DNA of 64,000 bases, taken from positions 5,828,001 to 5,892,000 of the forward strand of contig JASFXZ010000012.1 of NCBI GenBank assembly GCA_032209605.1. Reading direction: 5' to 3'. Within the stretch, counting starts at the first letter, position 1, and every line of letters starts with the position of its first letter. The position numbers and the translations under genes were made by a program. The stretch comes from Mactromeris polynyma (lineage: Eukaryota; Mollusca; Bivalvia; Venerida; Mactridae). This document shows positions 13,801 through 24,649 of the stretch, piece by piece. The notes below the pieces were generated by a model. The model made no database searches. It saw only the letters and a list, made by a program, of their open reading frames with translations, and had not been told where the DNA came from.

Positions 13801-16316
13801 GCGTCTCACTGTGTAATGAATGTTAGCCTTAATGCGTCTCACTGTGTAATGAATGTAAGCCTTAATGCGCCTCACTGTGTAATGAATGTTAGCCTTAATG
13901 CGTCTCACTGTGTAATGAATGTAAGCCTTAATGCGTCTCACTGTGTAATGAATGTTAGCCTTAATGCGTCTCACTGTGTAATGAATGTAAGCCTTAATGC
14001 GTCTCACTGTGTAATGAATGTTAGCCTTAATGCGTCTCACTGTGTAATGAGTGTAATCCTTAATGCGCCTCAATGTGTAATGAATGTAAGCCTTAATGCG
14101 TCTCAATGTGTTATGGATGTTAGCCTTAATGCATCTCACTGTGTAATGAATGTAATCCTTAATGCGCCTCAATGTGTAATGAATGTAAGCCTTAATGCGT
14201 CTCACTGTGTGATGAATGTAATCCTTAATGCGTCTCACTGTGTAATGAATGTAATCCTTAATGCGTCTCACTGTGTAATGAATGTAATCCTTAATGCGCC
14301 TCAATGTGTAATGAGTGTAAGCCTTAATGCGTCTCACTGTGTAATGAATGTAATCCTTAATGCGTCTCACTGTGTAATGAGTGTAAGCCTTAATGCGCCT
14401 CACTGTGTAATGAATGTAATCCTTAATGCGTCTCACTGTGTAATGAATGTAATCCTTAATGCGTCTCACTGTGTAATGAGTGTAAGCCTTAATGCGTCTC
14501 ACTGTGTAATGAATGTAATCCTTAATGCGTCTCACTGTGTAATGAATGTAATCCTTAATGCGTCTCACTGTGTAATGAGTGTAAGCCTTAATGCGTCTCA
14601 CTGTGTAATGAATGTAATCCTTATTGCTCCTCACTGTGTAATGAATGTAATCCTTAATGCGTCTCACTGTGTAATGAATGTAATCCTTAATGCGTCTCAC
14701 TGTGTAATGAGTGTAAGCCTTAATGCGTCTCACTGTGTAATGAATGTAATCCTTATTGCTCCTCACTGTGTAATGAATGTAATCCTTAATGCGTCTCACT
14801 GTGTAATGAGTGTAAGCCTTAATGCGTCTCACTGTGTAATGAGTGTAAGCCTTAATGCGTCTCACTGTGTAATGAGTGTAATCCTTAATGCGCCTCACTG
14901 TATAATGAATGTAATCCTTAATGCGTCTCACTGTGTAATGAGTGTAAGCCTTAATGCGTCTCACTGTGTGATGAGTGTAAGCCTTAATGCGCCTCAATGT
15001 GTAATGAATGTAATCCTTAATGCGTCTCACTGTATAATGAGTGTAAGCCTTAATGCGTCTCACTGTGTAATGAATGTAAGCCTTAATGCGTCTCACTGTA
15101 TAATGAGTGTAAGCCTTAATGCTCCTCACTGTGTAATGAATGTAAGCCTTAATGCGCCTCACTGTATAATGAATGTAAGCCTTAATGCGCCTCAATGTGT
15201 AATGAGTGTAAGCCTTAATGCGTCTCACTGTGTAATGAGTGTAATCCTTAATGCGTCTCACTGTGTAATGAGTGTAAGCCTTAATGCGTCTCAATGTGTA
15301 ATGAGTGTAATCCTTAATGCGCCTCACTGTGTAATGAGTGTAATCCTTAATGCGCCTCACTGTGTAATGAGTGTAATCCTTAATGCGCCTCACTGTGTAA
15401 TGAATGTAAGCCTTAATGCGCCTCACTGTATAATGAATGTAAGCCTTAATGCGCCTCACTGTGTAATGAGTGTAATCCTTAATGCGCCTCACTGTGTAAT
15501 GAGTGTAAGCCTTAATGCGTCTCACTGTGTAATGAGTGTAAGCCTTAATGCGCCTCACTGTGTAATGAGTGTAAGCCTTAATGCGCCTCAATGTGTAATG
15601 AGTGTAAGCCTTAATGCGTCTCACTGTGTAATGAGTGTAAGCCTTAATGCGTCTCACTGTGTAATGAGTGTAATCCTTAATGCGTCTCACTGTATAATGA
15701 GTGTAAGCCTTAATGCGCCTCAATGTGTAATGAATGTAAGCCTTAATGCGTCTCAATGTGTAATGAATGTAATCCTTAATGCGTCTCACTGTATAATGAG
15801 TGTAAGCCTTAATGCTCCTCACTGTGTAATGAATGTAAGCCTTAATGCGCCTCACTGTATAATGAATGTAAGCCTTAATGCGCCTCACTGTGTAATGAGT
15901 GTAAGCCTTAATGCGCCTCAATGTGTAATGAGTGTAATCCTTAATGCGTCTCACTGTGTAATGAGTGTAAGCCTTAATGCGTCTCAATGTGTAATGAGTG
16001 TAATCCTTAATGCGTCTCAATGTGTAATGAGTGTAATCCTTAATGCGTCTCAATGTGTAATGAGTGTAATCCTTAATGCGTCTCAATGTGTAATGAGTGT
16101 AATCCTTAATGCGTCTCAATGTGTAATGAGTGTAATCCTTAATGCGTCTTACTGTGTAATGAGTGTAAGCCTTAATGCGTCTCACTGTGTAATGAGTGTA
16201 AGCCTTAATGCGCCTCACTGTGTAATGAGTGTAAGCCTTAATGCGTCTCAATGTGTAATGAGTGTAATCCTTAATGCGTCTGACTGTGTAATGAATGTAA
16301 TCCTTAATGCTCCTCA
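4840..16316. repeat. 33-bp satellite mega-array (~348 units) with higher-order duplication
   Basis: The unit contains GTAATGAATGTAAGCCTTAA and TGCGCCTCACTGT. Because 33 is divisible by three and no common variant makes a stop, the plus strand is open from 4804 to 16353 as an 11-residue peptide repeat (MNVSLNAPHCV type). The minus strand is open in three blocks (4807-8529, 8542-11268, 11281-16317; RRIKAYTHYTV type), broken by one duplicated G-to-T change. The recurrent variants (AAT/AGT, AGC/ATC, CCT/TCT, GTA/ATA/GGA, CAC/CAA) are mostly nonsynonymous, which argues against selection on a protein. The only indel I noticed is an in-frame 3-bp loss near 4900. The plus reading starts at a GTG; the first ATG in frame is at 4843. 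Best read as a satellite, probably intronic to the gene at 16390. Confidence 0.95.
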
Positions 16317-16389
16317 CTTAGTCATTTGTTATCCGTTACTGTTTTTTCTCATATGAATTATTTTACTTTTTCAAATAATTTATCCACAG

Positions 16390-17177
16390 TTGGTATATGT
16401 ATGATTGTGAGACGATCATGGTGGATACTCATGGTGAGGTATATGTTGTGTCCAAAGTTTGCGCAGGTTCTAATCCATTGTTTCAACGCGTGCCATCCGA
16501 AGCTTGGGATCTTGAAAACAGGACGACAGTCTATGGTGGGGTATCCGTGCCAATATCCTCCAAACGCCTAGATCCTGTCGCCGGTGACATCTCTCCAGAC
16601 GGTACAGAGGTGAGATGCATTGCTTGTAGTGTTCCTAATTTAAAGCTGTACAAACAATCTAATTATCTGTAGTATTTTTGGGTAGAAATGTGATAAGTTT
16701 TGACGATTTATGCACCAAAATATGAATGATTTTGTCTGCTTATAAGTTTTACTATTCATATATTTACTTAGTTGTAGTATTTGTTTATATTATTTCTATA
16801 TCTCCTCACCCGTTATAGACAGAATAAATCATTCAATCAACTGGTCGAAAATATAGGTTTAATACTGAAAAATCGACTGACCAGTATCAAAGATAAGACA
16901 CGATAGTCGCCTAATGGAAATTTGACTGTATCTTCAGATTTTGTTGAAAACTTACCAGAAAATGTATTACTGGTACATTCCGGACGGGGATTATTATGCT
17001 GGTATGCAAACGGTACCATTGGCCATACCATATAGCCCAGAACCACAAGGGGAAGCCGTAGGGTTTGCTGCGAATGATGACGGTTATTACACGCTTAGCG
17101 AGGGCAGTAACGCCACTTTGTATTACTATAGACGCATTGTAGATGCACACAGAACCGTGACAGAAACAATGAACTAA
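16390..17177 (+). CDS. Last two exons of a beta-propeller-like protein
   Basis: Exon A is 16390-16609, after TTTATCCACAG and before GTGAGA. Exon B is 16938-17177, after TATCTTCAG, ending in TAA. The phases agree (A ends in phase 0, B starts in phase 0). The junction reads DISPDGTE/ILLKTYQKMYYW, joining the two halves of a motif seen in mostly bacterial TolB/WD40-like propeller proteins, 'ISPDG-x-LLxTY-x-YW'. Other family motifs are YDCETIMVD and EVYVVSKV in exon A and PYSPEPQGEAVGFA and GYYTLSEGS in exon B. About 153 C-terminal residues are visible. The start is missing; no convincing upstream exon exists in 4210-4520, so the 5' part probably lies beyond the left edge, across the satellite arrays. 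Family membership is from memory of motifs; ligand and catalytic role are unknown. Confidence 0.75.
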
Positions 17178-17205
17178 TCCTTTAAAACATAATTGGTCAA
17201 AACTC

Positions 17206-17211
17206 AATAAA
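17206..17211 (+). terminator. Polyadenylation signal AATAAA
   Basis: AATAAA lies 29 bp after the TAA stop of the propeller-like gene, a credible position for a short 3' UTR. Confidence 0.6.
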
Positions 17212-17381
17212 GTTTTAGCTATCGGAACTCCTAGTACTTATATGACATCAACATATATCCAGAGTAGTCGTTCCTGCTGCATTCATTTCCGCACATATCT
17301 CTGCCATCGTCTTGAAAAAAACTCTACAATATGTGTTTGTTTTCAATATGTGTAATAAGCAATCTCTATATAAAGTTCACC

Positions 17382-18710
17382 AGAACTTACTGCATGATGA
17401 CACTAGAATTGATATATACATACATGTATATTCAAAACTTACTGCATGATGACACTAGTATTGATATATACATATATTCGAAATTTACTGCATGATGACA
17501 CTAGAATTGATATATACATACATGTATATTCAAAACTCACTGCATGATGACACTAGAATTGATATATACATATATTCGAAATTTACTGCATGATGACACT
17601 AGAATTGATATATACATATATTCAAAACTCACTGCATGATGACACTAGAATTGATATATACATATATTCGAAATTTACTGCATGATGACATTAGAATTGA
17701 TATATACATATATTCAAAACTCACTGCATGATGACACTAGAATTGATATATACATATATTCAAAACTTACTGCATGAAGACACTAGAATTGATATATACA
17801 TACATTCAAAACGTACTGCATGATGACACTAGAATTGCTGTATACATATATTCAAAACTTACTGCATGATGACACTAGAATTGATATATACACATATTCA
17901 AAACTTACTGCATGAATACACTAGAATTGATGTATATATTTATTCAAAACTAACTGCATGATGACACTAGAATTGATATATACATATATTCAAAACTTAC
18001 TGCATGAATACACTAGAATTGATATATACATATATTCAAAACGTACTGCATGATGACACTAGAATTGATATATACATATATTAAAAACGTACTGCATGAT
18101 GACACTAGAATTGATATATACATATATTCAAAACTTACTGCATGAATACACTAGAATTGATATATACATACATTCAAAACGTACTGCATGATGACACTAG
18201 AATTGATACATACATATATTCAAAACGTACTGCATGATGACACTAGAATTGATATATACATATATTCAAAACGTACTGCATGATGACACTAGAATTGATA
18301 TATACATATATTCAAAACGTACTGCATGATGACACTAGAATTGATATATACATATATTCAAAACTTACTGCATGAATACACTAGAATTGATATATACATA
18401 CATTCAAAACGTACTGCATGATGACACTAGAATTGATACATACATATATTCAAAACGTACTGCATGATGACACTAGAATTGATATATACATATATTCAAA
18501 ACTTACTGCATGATGACACTAGAATTGATATATACATATATATTCAAAACTCACTGCATGATGAGACTAGAATTGATATATACATATATTTAAAACTTAC
18601 TGCATGATGACACTAGAATTGATATATACATATATTCAAAACTCACTGCATGATGACACTAGAATTGATATATACATATATTCAAATCTTACAGCATGAA
18701 GGCACTACGC
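17382..18710. repeat. 46-bp tandem array (~28 copies)
   Basis: The unit contains ACTGCATGATGACACTAGAA and TTGATATATACATATATTCAAA. Most units are 46 bp; a few early ones are 50 bp through an extra CATG (TACATACATGTATA). Variants include GATGACAC/GAATACAC and ACTTAC/ACTCAC/ACGTAC. The 5' part alternates TTCGAAATTTAC and TTCAAAACTCAC units, a small two-unit higher-order pattern. Confidence 0.95.
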
Positions 18711-19225
18711 ACTATAAGGAATATTTTAACAGTGCTGTGTTGCGTTGTGCTAATCTGATCTGCGTGTGCTGTTCTGTGCTGTGCTTTACATTATATCCGA
18801 GATTTGAAAAACAGGAATTGTCCAAATAGTTACAAATGAGATTTTAGCATTCATTCCGTTGACACAAAATAGTGAATTATGTCAATATCGGTAATTTCGC
18901 TCCATTGAAGAAATAAACCAAAGCGTTTGCAAGCGCAACATTTCTCATCAAACAAAGCAATTCTAGAACAGTGAATAAATCTATACCCGGTCAATATAAC
19001 ACCGTGTTATCCTGTACGAGACTATTAATGGTATGGAATCGACAAAGGCATAAAATCCTCACTACATGACGATAAATTTATGAACCGTTCCTCGAAGAAC
19101 AAATTGTTTAATACTTGTAAAACGCAAGACGAGATCATCTAGAATATTTCGTTTTGAAATAAATTTATGAGAATTTTTATTTTAATTATACTTACACAAG
19201 ATTGCCCATAACTTGTTCTCAACAG
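18711..19225. other. Spacer without visible genes
   Basis: Unique sequence between the 46-bp and 39-bp arrays. It holds a TG/CTG-rich patch (about 18735-18790) and no convincing exon or transposon on either strand. Confidence 0.5.
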
Positions 19226-19732
19226 GTGAAGCAATTGTTGACTAAAAGATATACGTATGTACACGTGAAGCAATTGTTGACTAAAACGTATACGTATGTA
19301 CACGTGAAGCAATTGTTGACTAAAACGTATACGTATGTACACGTGAAGCAATTGTTGACTAAAAGATATACGTATGTACACGTGAAGCAATTGTTGACTA
19401 AAAGATATATGTATGTACACGTGAAGCAATTGTTGACTAAAAGATATACGTATGTACACGTGAAGCAATTGTTGACTAAAAGATATATGTATGTACACGT
19501 GAAGCAATTGTTGACTAAAAGATATACGTATGTACACGTGAAGCAATTGTTGACTAAAAGGTATACGTATGTACACGTGAAGCAATTGTTGACTAAAAGA
19601 TATATGTATGTACACGTGAAGCAATTGTTGACTAAAAGATATACGTATGTACACGTGAAGCAATTGTTGACTAAAAGATATACGTATGTACACGTGAAGC
19701 AATTGTTGACTAAAAGATATACGTATGTTCAC
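19226..19732. repeat. 39-bp tandem array (13 copies) rich in palindromes
   Basis: Each unit begins GTGAAGCAATTGTTGACTAA and ends ACGTATGTACAC. Every unit carries CAATTG, most carry ATACGTAT, and every junction between units makes CACGTG (an E-box). With 39 divisible by three, both strands stay open (VKQLLTKRYTYVH on plus, VYIRISFSQQLLH on minus). I attribute this to unit length and not to a gene. Copies are nearly identical, differing mainly at AGATATACG/ACGTATACG/AGATATATG. Confidence 0.95.
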
Positions 19733-20930
19733 GAGTTTGACAAAAAAATATTTTGTTTACAAATTCCATATGTTGATTATATATGCTATTGGCTCGTAAT
19801 CAGATATATTTTATACTTCTGATATTGTCATGTGTATCATGTGTAAAATTCTATTTTCAACAGCATTTCATGTATAATTGTAACTTACAATGCGAAAAAA
19901 TGCATTATTAATAAAAATCGAGTAAATATTTAGTAGGGCGGAGCGTCCCGAAATAATTATAACACGGAATCCCCGCAGCGAATATATACCACGTGACCGA
20001 TTACACATTAGTAAACAAGACAAGATCGCAGATTCATCGTCTGCAATTGCCGTCGTAGTAAGTGTTGCATGTTGTAATCCAATAACTTTACGATGTTTTG
20101 ACATCCTTTAGTTCAGCTATTCGTCTTACACGCAAATACGACTTTAATTTTCTTTTGATCGCTGAAATATTGACGTAATTATAAATTATTGAAAACGATA
20201 TTACTACGAGGGACAATTTCAAAATATGTTGAAGATACCCAATTAGCTAACTCGGTCTATGGTGCACATGTAAGTTAACATCCTTTGTTATTTACACCAT
20301 TTTGTGAAAAATGCTCTCTCATGAAGCAAGTATATTATTGTTCAAGTGGTTTATACGATAATTTCATCGTAGTGAGCATGAATGAACATGAAAGTAGACC
20401 TTGATATATCATAACAAAGGATCATCCATTGATGGGTGCAAGTTTTAAAATCAAAACGTGTTGATTTATAGGAAAGCTTTTAAATATGCATGAGTCATTA
20501 GCCTCTGTGAAGAAGACAGTGCAATATACAGGGGTAGGGGAGGTAGATACCATGATAGTGAAGAGAGACGACATCAATCAGATGTACGTTAGATTCAGTT
20601 AACATTCATTAATGTACATTTCAACTGAGTTTTAAGTTTCTCACGCTCTTTTATTTTGGCTAGGCCTATACTACAGATGTGCAATTGATAAATCTTTTCC
20701 AGTAGCTTCGTTGATCTTATTACTCCATGTTCTTACTATATGTAAAATGTACAGCTCATTTTAATTCATCTGAAATCATGTATGGCCTAAAAAATTCAAA
20801 TATATAATTCAAATTGAGCTATTGTGTCACAATTTTATTATAGACATAATATGTGATATTATATGTAATTATAATGATAGATGATGAAAGAAAATAATGT
20901 TGAAGGAGGTGGATGAAAGGTAGTCACCAG
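19733..20930. other. Spacer with a CpG-richer patch, possible promoter/5' exon
   Basis: Mostly unique AT-rich DNA. Bases 19935-20060 are richer in CpG than the surroundings, contain CCACGTGACC, and end at a good donor, GTAAGT at 20058. This could be the promoter and noncoding first exon of the P2X7-like locus downstream. A 38-codon reading from an ATG near 20486 (KKTVQYTGVGEVDTMIV) might be an exon, but nothing confirms it. Confidence 0.3.
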
Positions 20931-21808
20931 TAGTATTGGATATTACTGCTCTCCTCATAAAACGTCGAAAGGGACCCTATAAAACAGGACCAACGGCATC
21001 TGTACCCAGCAGGTGTGTATGTACCACCTGTTCACCCATGAGCAGAGATGAAGACGGAGTTTGCTGTAGAATGGCACCACAGTATTGCAACAGCAGACAA
21101 CCAGTAAGATAAACAAATGTTCTTTCCTTATCTTGCCAATGTCCTTGTATATTACACCTTGTGCATTTATACCACTACAAATACAGTTAAGCTAAAACTA
21201 ATTTATTCTGAATCGATCGTGAAACAAGCTCTTAAAACTCTTAAAACTTCTACAAATCACTCTCGTTGCTTAGTTTGCCTAAATTAAGGATTGTCAAGTA
21301 GTGATCACAAACTTCTCAGCGGGGTTCAAACTGACGATCTTTGGATTAGGAGTCTAGCACTCGGACATTATGCCAATGTAGGAGTCTTCCTATGGTTCAT
21401 GACACCCTCGAAGCGGAAACTAAATACTTAAATTTTCGATTTATAAAATTTAACGTTGGCGTAAATGTGTATTTCATCACAAACCCTGTTGTTTGTTTCT
21501 AGAATCACGTATATGTAGTTAAGCATTACTGAGTTGCGCAAGTTAGTTTATATTATAAGGAACTGAGGATTACCTTCACTGATCCGTTCACGTTGCGCCT
21601 GCAGCATACATTCAAAGATGACGTGTTCGTCAGACAGGCATAGTCATAGGAAGACACCAACAGAGCCTTCATGCATGCTGCATATAGGCAGTTTGTTCTA
21701 TGGGTATATGCGCGCTTGCATCGAGACGATTGAAGAACAGTACTGGCTTGTTGTGTTAAAGATAGAGGGGACAAATTTCACAGTCCAGACGGGGACTAGA
21801 CTGGATTT
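20931..21808 (+). pseudogene. P2X7-type intracellular (ballast) domain gene, two exons, second exon broken
   Basis: Exon 1 (about 20931-21103, donor GTAAGA) encodes RCVCTTCSPMSRDEDGVCCR, matching the zinc-binding pattern C-x-C-x2-C-x-PM-x5-E/D-x-x-CC of the P2X7 C-terminal domain. Exon 2 (acceptor CTGCAG, from 21605) continues in the same phase and encodes MHAAYRQFVLWVYARLHRDD and further on GDKFHSPDG and TGF, matching the family's AYRQF-x-W and terminal P-x-G-x-YTGF motifs. In that frame there are stops at 21641 (TAG), 21647 (TAG), 21731 (TGA) and 21797 (TAG), so the copy is dead. No channel transmembrane part is visible; stand-alone versions of this domain are known in invertebrates. A SINE remnant lies in the intron. 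Confidence 0.72.
21316..21388 (-). mobile_element. tRNA-like (Arg-CCT-like) SINE remnant
   Basis: Read on the minus strand the segment has TGGCATAATGTCCGAGTGCT, then CTCCTAA as an anticodon-loop-like heptamer, then GTTTGAACCCCGC as a degenerate B box. It resembles the head of a tRNA-derived SINE with several mutations. It sits in the intron of the P2X7-like pseudogene. No terminal duplication was found. Confidence 0.45.
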
Positions 21809-22537
21809 ACACTAAGTAGTCATTGTGTTGGTTGGTGACATATTAAATACAATGTTATAGTGAACATACCGTCATCTAAAGACTGTTAACATAATTTCTT
21901 TTCATCACAATTCAAAGAAATATTCCTTGATAAAGTACAATTTCATGACAAATGTTGATGAACCGGACAAAGCCAAACTACTCCATCAATTGGTATTATG
22001 TTTCAATTCTCATGTGGTGGCAGTTGTGGGCACTATCAGACAATGTTTCGTGTTAAGATATTTATCACGATACTTATCTAGTTAACCACATAATTATATA
22101 GTTGATGGCTCTTGTTTCTTGTTTCTTTAACGTGATAACAACATTAATTATCTAGTTAATTAAGTAGTTAACTGGTGTCAGAAATATGCACCATACTATA
22201 ATACTGTTTTATAACACAACTTAATACATATTTTGTACAGTCGTCATTTTGTTTTAGTTTTCTCAATATATATAATTTTATATTTGTATTTCTGTGTGTC
22301 TTCATTTTAAATTCCCTTTCCCTATCACCAGTATTTTAGATTATGTCTAATTATTAACTTCATTTTTCCTGTTCACTTTACATGAAGTTATTGTTTTGTT
22401 ATTTTGTGGTTATTTTGCATGCTGATGTAAATACTTTAGTTACTGGAAGCAAGGTCAGTATAAGGCTGTTTGTTTCTTGGTGCTAGATTATGCACAGTGT
22501 CTGTTGTTATGTACGTTAAATTGTTAATTCTTTTAAG
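21809..22537. other. No gene seen
   Basis: AT-rich unique sequence with short TTAATTAA-like stretches. No coding-like reading or terminal repeats stood out. Confidence 0.5.
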
Positions 22538-22612
22538 TATGAGTTCCTGCCTTCTAAGTCAATTCATGTGTACGTGTTGGAAATCAATGACGATATAGCG
22601 ATTAAGTGTGAG
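22538..22612 (+). CDS. Candidate internal exon, function unknown
   Basis: After TTCTTTTAAG, 75 bases stay open as YEFLPSKSIHVYVLEINDDI and AIKCE, followed immediately by a consensus donor GAG/GTAAGT at 22613. Both ends are in phase 0. I recognise no domain. It could belong to the same gene as the coding-like segment at 24245-24649, but the phases do not clearly connect. The evidence is only composition and the donor. Confidence 0.35.
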
Positions 22613-23261
22613 GTAAGTTAGCTGTTTAATCGATTTAAACCCCCGTATTTTTACTGACAGTTCCAAAGCTGTAAATCGTTGTATGATTATAATAACTATT
22701 TGTGTTTAAATGTATGTTAAATTTCCGTTTCCCCTGTGGAATTATTTCACTTTATATAGTGTTCATGTTATTTGCTCCCCACTGTCGGCCTATTGTTGCC
22801 AGCTTTCTTGAATTGTCCTGGGATGTAATGTAACGCCTCAGAGTAAGGGGGGCTTACCATTTTGTAGTCTAGTTGTGAAGCTATTCTTCCATGCTATTCT
22901 AGAGTATTCGGTAATGCATTTTTCCAATCAAGATGTTTATAACGAAGCACCGAATCGTACACATATGTGTTGAGCAGAAGTATAGACCGACCAAACACAT
23001 GTTATACAGCTCCATGCTCGCTTTATTCTATTCGAATTTGTTTGTAAACATTTCCTATTGTCATCAGTTTTCGCTACTGCGTGAATTTTCCAGTATTTCT
23101 ATGATTTCTCTAAGCTTGTCACAAGTATTTCGTGTTGCACAAGTATCCCAAACCTTTAAATGTCTGTGTAGCGGTTGTATCAACCTTTATTTAGCCTAAA
23201 TTTTGATGCATTTAATGTAAATTTCCTGCACATCATCTATGATCCTTGTAGGTACTCCCAT
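22613..23261. other. No gene seen
   Basis: Unique AT-rich sequence. An open reading from 22933 to 23199 on plus shows no coding character. Confidence 0.45.
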
Positions 23262-23545
23262 TTTTATTGAGGCGCTTTAGCGTCTCTTTGCTATCATCGT
23301 ATCAACCGGAAGTTGATTCAAAGTACCCCCAACCATATTCATTCGTCTCAAGAAAATAGTACATGTACATTCCTCTGATTTATTATAGATTCAATGAGCA
23401 TAGTGACTGATTTGTCAGAGATATATCAATTGTAGAAGGGGAATCTTGATATAAACGGGTTATCTGGATTATTTGAGTCAGTTTTGGTTTATCCGAATAA
23501 TCGCGTATTAATTTCTAATATGATCAATTAAAGTACTGAAAGTAC
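23262..23545 (+). repeat. Dispersed repeat, copy 1 (paired with 46089-46345)
   Basis: Shares a series of blocks in the same order with 46089-46345: GCGCTTT, CAACCGGA, CTCAAGAAAATAGTACATG, GATTTGTCA, GATATATCAATTGT, TCTTGATATAAACG, and TCTGGATTATTTG. Spacing is similar with many substitutions, so these are old copies of one interspersed element. No coding capacity is visible. Confidence 0.8.
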
Positions 23546-24244
23546 TTTTGGTAGGTGATTTGTGACAAATTTCAACCTCAACTCAAAGTAACCGCAATTG
23601 AAACAAATTAATTCAACATAAATGGATGCATTAATGATGAAACAATCAGTAATAACCACAACATGTAGAACCTGCTATAAAACATATGAATAAAAAAGTC
23701 ATTTTTCTCTTTTGCGAAAATCCTATTTGTCCGTTTATGAGCCGTATCCCTGTGGTTTTCTGCATGCGTTAATATCGCGGAATCGTGAGATTCACTTTTG
23801 ACAAGATGACCATTTTAAGTGTATACAAGATAATTATGGTACGTGTTTTTCTATATTCCAACATTCATTAATCATTTTCAAGAAGTATCTTATTGTAACA
23901 ATGTGGTTAAGATGCAGCGAAAATGTGTCAAAATTCTGAAAATGTGTCAAAATTCTATGTTATTTTACTGAATCTCGCATCACCAATTTTGTTTGCAAAT
24001 TTCTTTATCCGTCTATCGAATGACGCTCAGTATTCTCATATCGAAGTTCTCGAATATTACTTCAGCAACTTTACTTTGATCATTTAAGTGAATGTTATTA
24101 TTATTATTATTATTATCAAAGTGCCATTTTAAACGAGTAAAACTGATTAATCATGACCCAGATTTGTTCGATTGTACCAACTTCGGATAGTCACAATTTT
24201 CGGATAATTTATGACAATGTTTCAAATTTGTCTATTTTAGATGA
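23546..24244. other. No gene; short TTA microsatellite at 24095-24116
   Basis: AT-rich sequence containing (TTA)7 at 24095-24116. A duplicated AATGTGTCAAAATTCT occurs at about 23923 and 23940. Confidence 0.55.
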
Positions 24245-24649
24245 CAGCGGTTTAAATCCAGCGAAGAAGATAAAGGGATAATTGATGAATTTCATCCACA
24301 ATCAAGTCAACGACTTACTGCCCCAAATTGAATTATACTAGACTCCTATGATTTTTGGACTCATATTTCTTCCCAGGGGCGCAAATCCAAATCCAAGTAC
24401 CCCGACTCCTATGTTGATGTCGCATACCAAGATGCCTGGTATACCCTGTCCACTATTTTTGCCTCAGATATTTATGACAGTTGTAAAAGTCGCCTTTTCG
24501 AGAGACTAGAACATACAACATGTGACCATGCGGAAAAGACGTTGAATGAATACAGAAAGGATAGATATGTGATAAAATGTGACTTGATTCGAGATGTTGT
24601 ATACATTCAGAGAAACAATGGTTATACTGGATTGTCGGAAGACTTTTGA
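24245..24649 (+). pseudogene. Coding-like segment with one internal stop, family unknown
   Basis: One frame is open from 24245 to the TGA at 24647 except for a TGA at 24329. The protein looks genuine in composition: SSEEDKGIIDEFHPQ before the stop, then YDFWTHISSQGRK, SYVDVAYQDAWYTLSTIFAS, LFERLEHTTCDHAEKTLNEY and VIKCDLIRDVVYIQ. There is no initiator ATG. A good acceptor, CATATTTCTTCCCAG, ends at 24376, so the real exon could start at 24377 and give 90 codons, leaving the internal TGA outside it. Alternatives are a terminal exon of a live gene or a pseudogene. I cannot name the family. Confidence 0.45.

Noticed and set aside
4804..16356. A single 3,850-codon protein-coding gene
   Set aside because: It is a simple consequence of a 33-bp unit without stops; the frame starts at GTG outside the array, variants are mainly nonsynonymous, and the opposite strand is almost equally open.
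19868..20104. Minus-strand gene of 78 codons (MSKHRKVIGLQHATLTT)
   Set aside because: Composition is not convincingly coding and a good donor lies on the plus strand; treated as a possible promoter patch.
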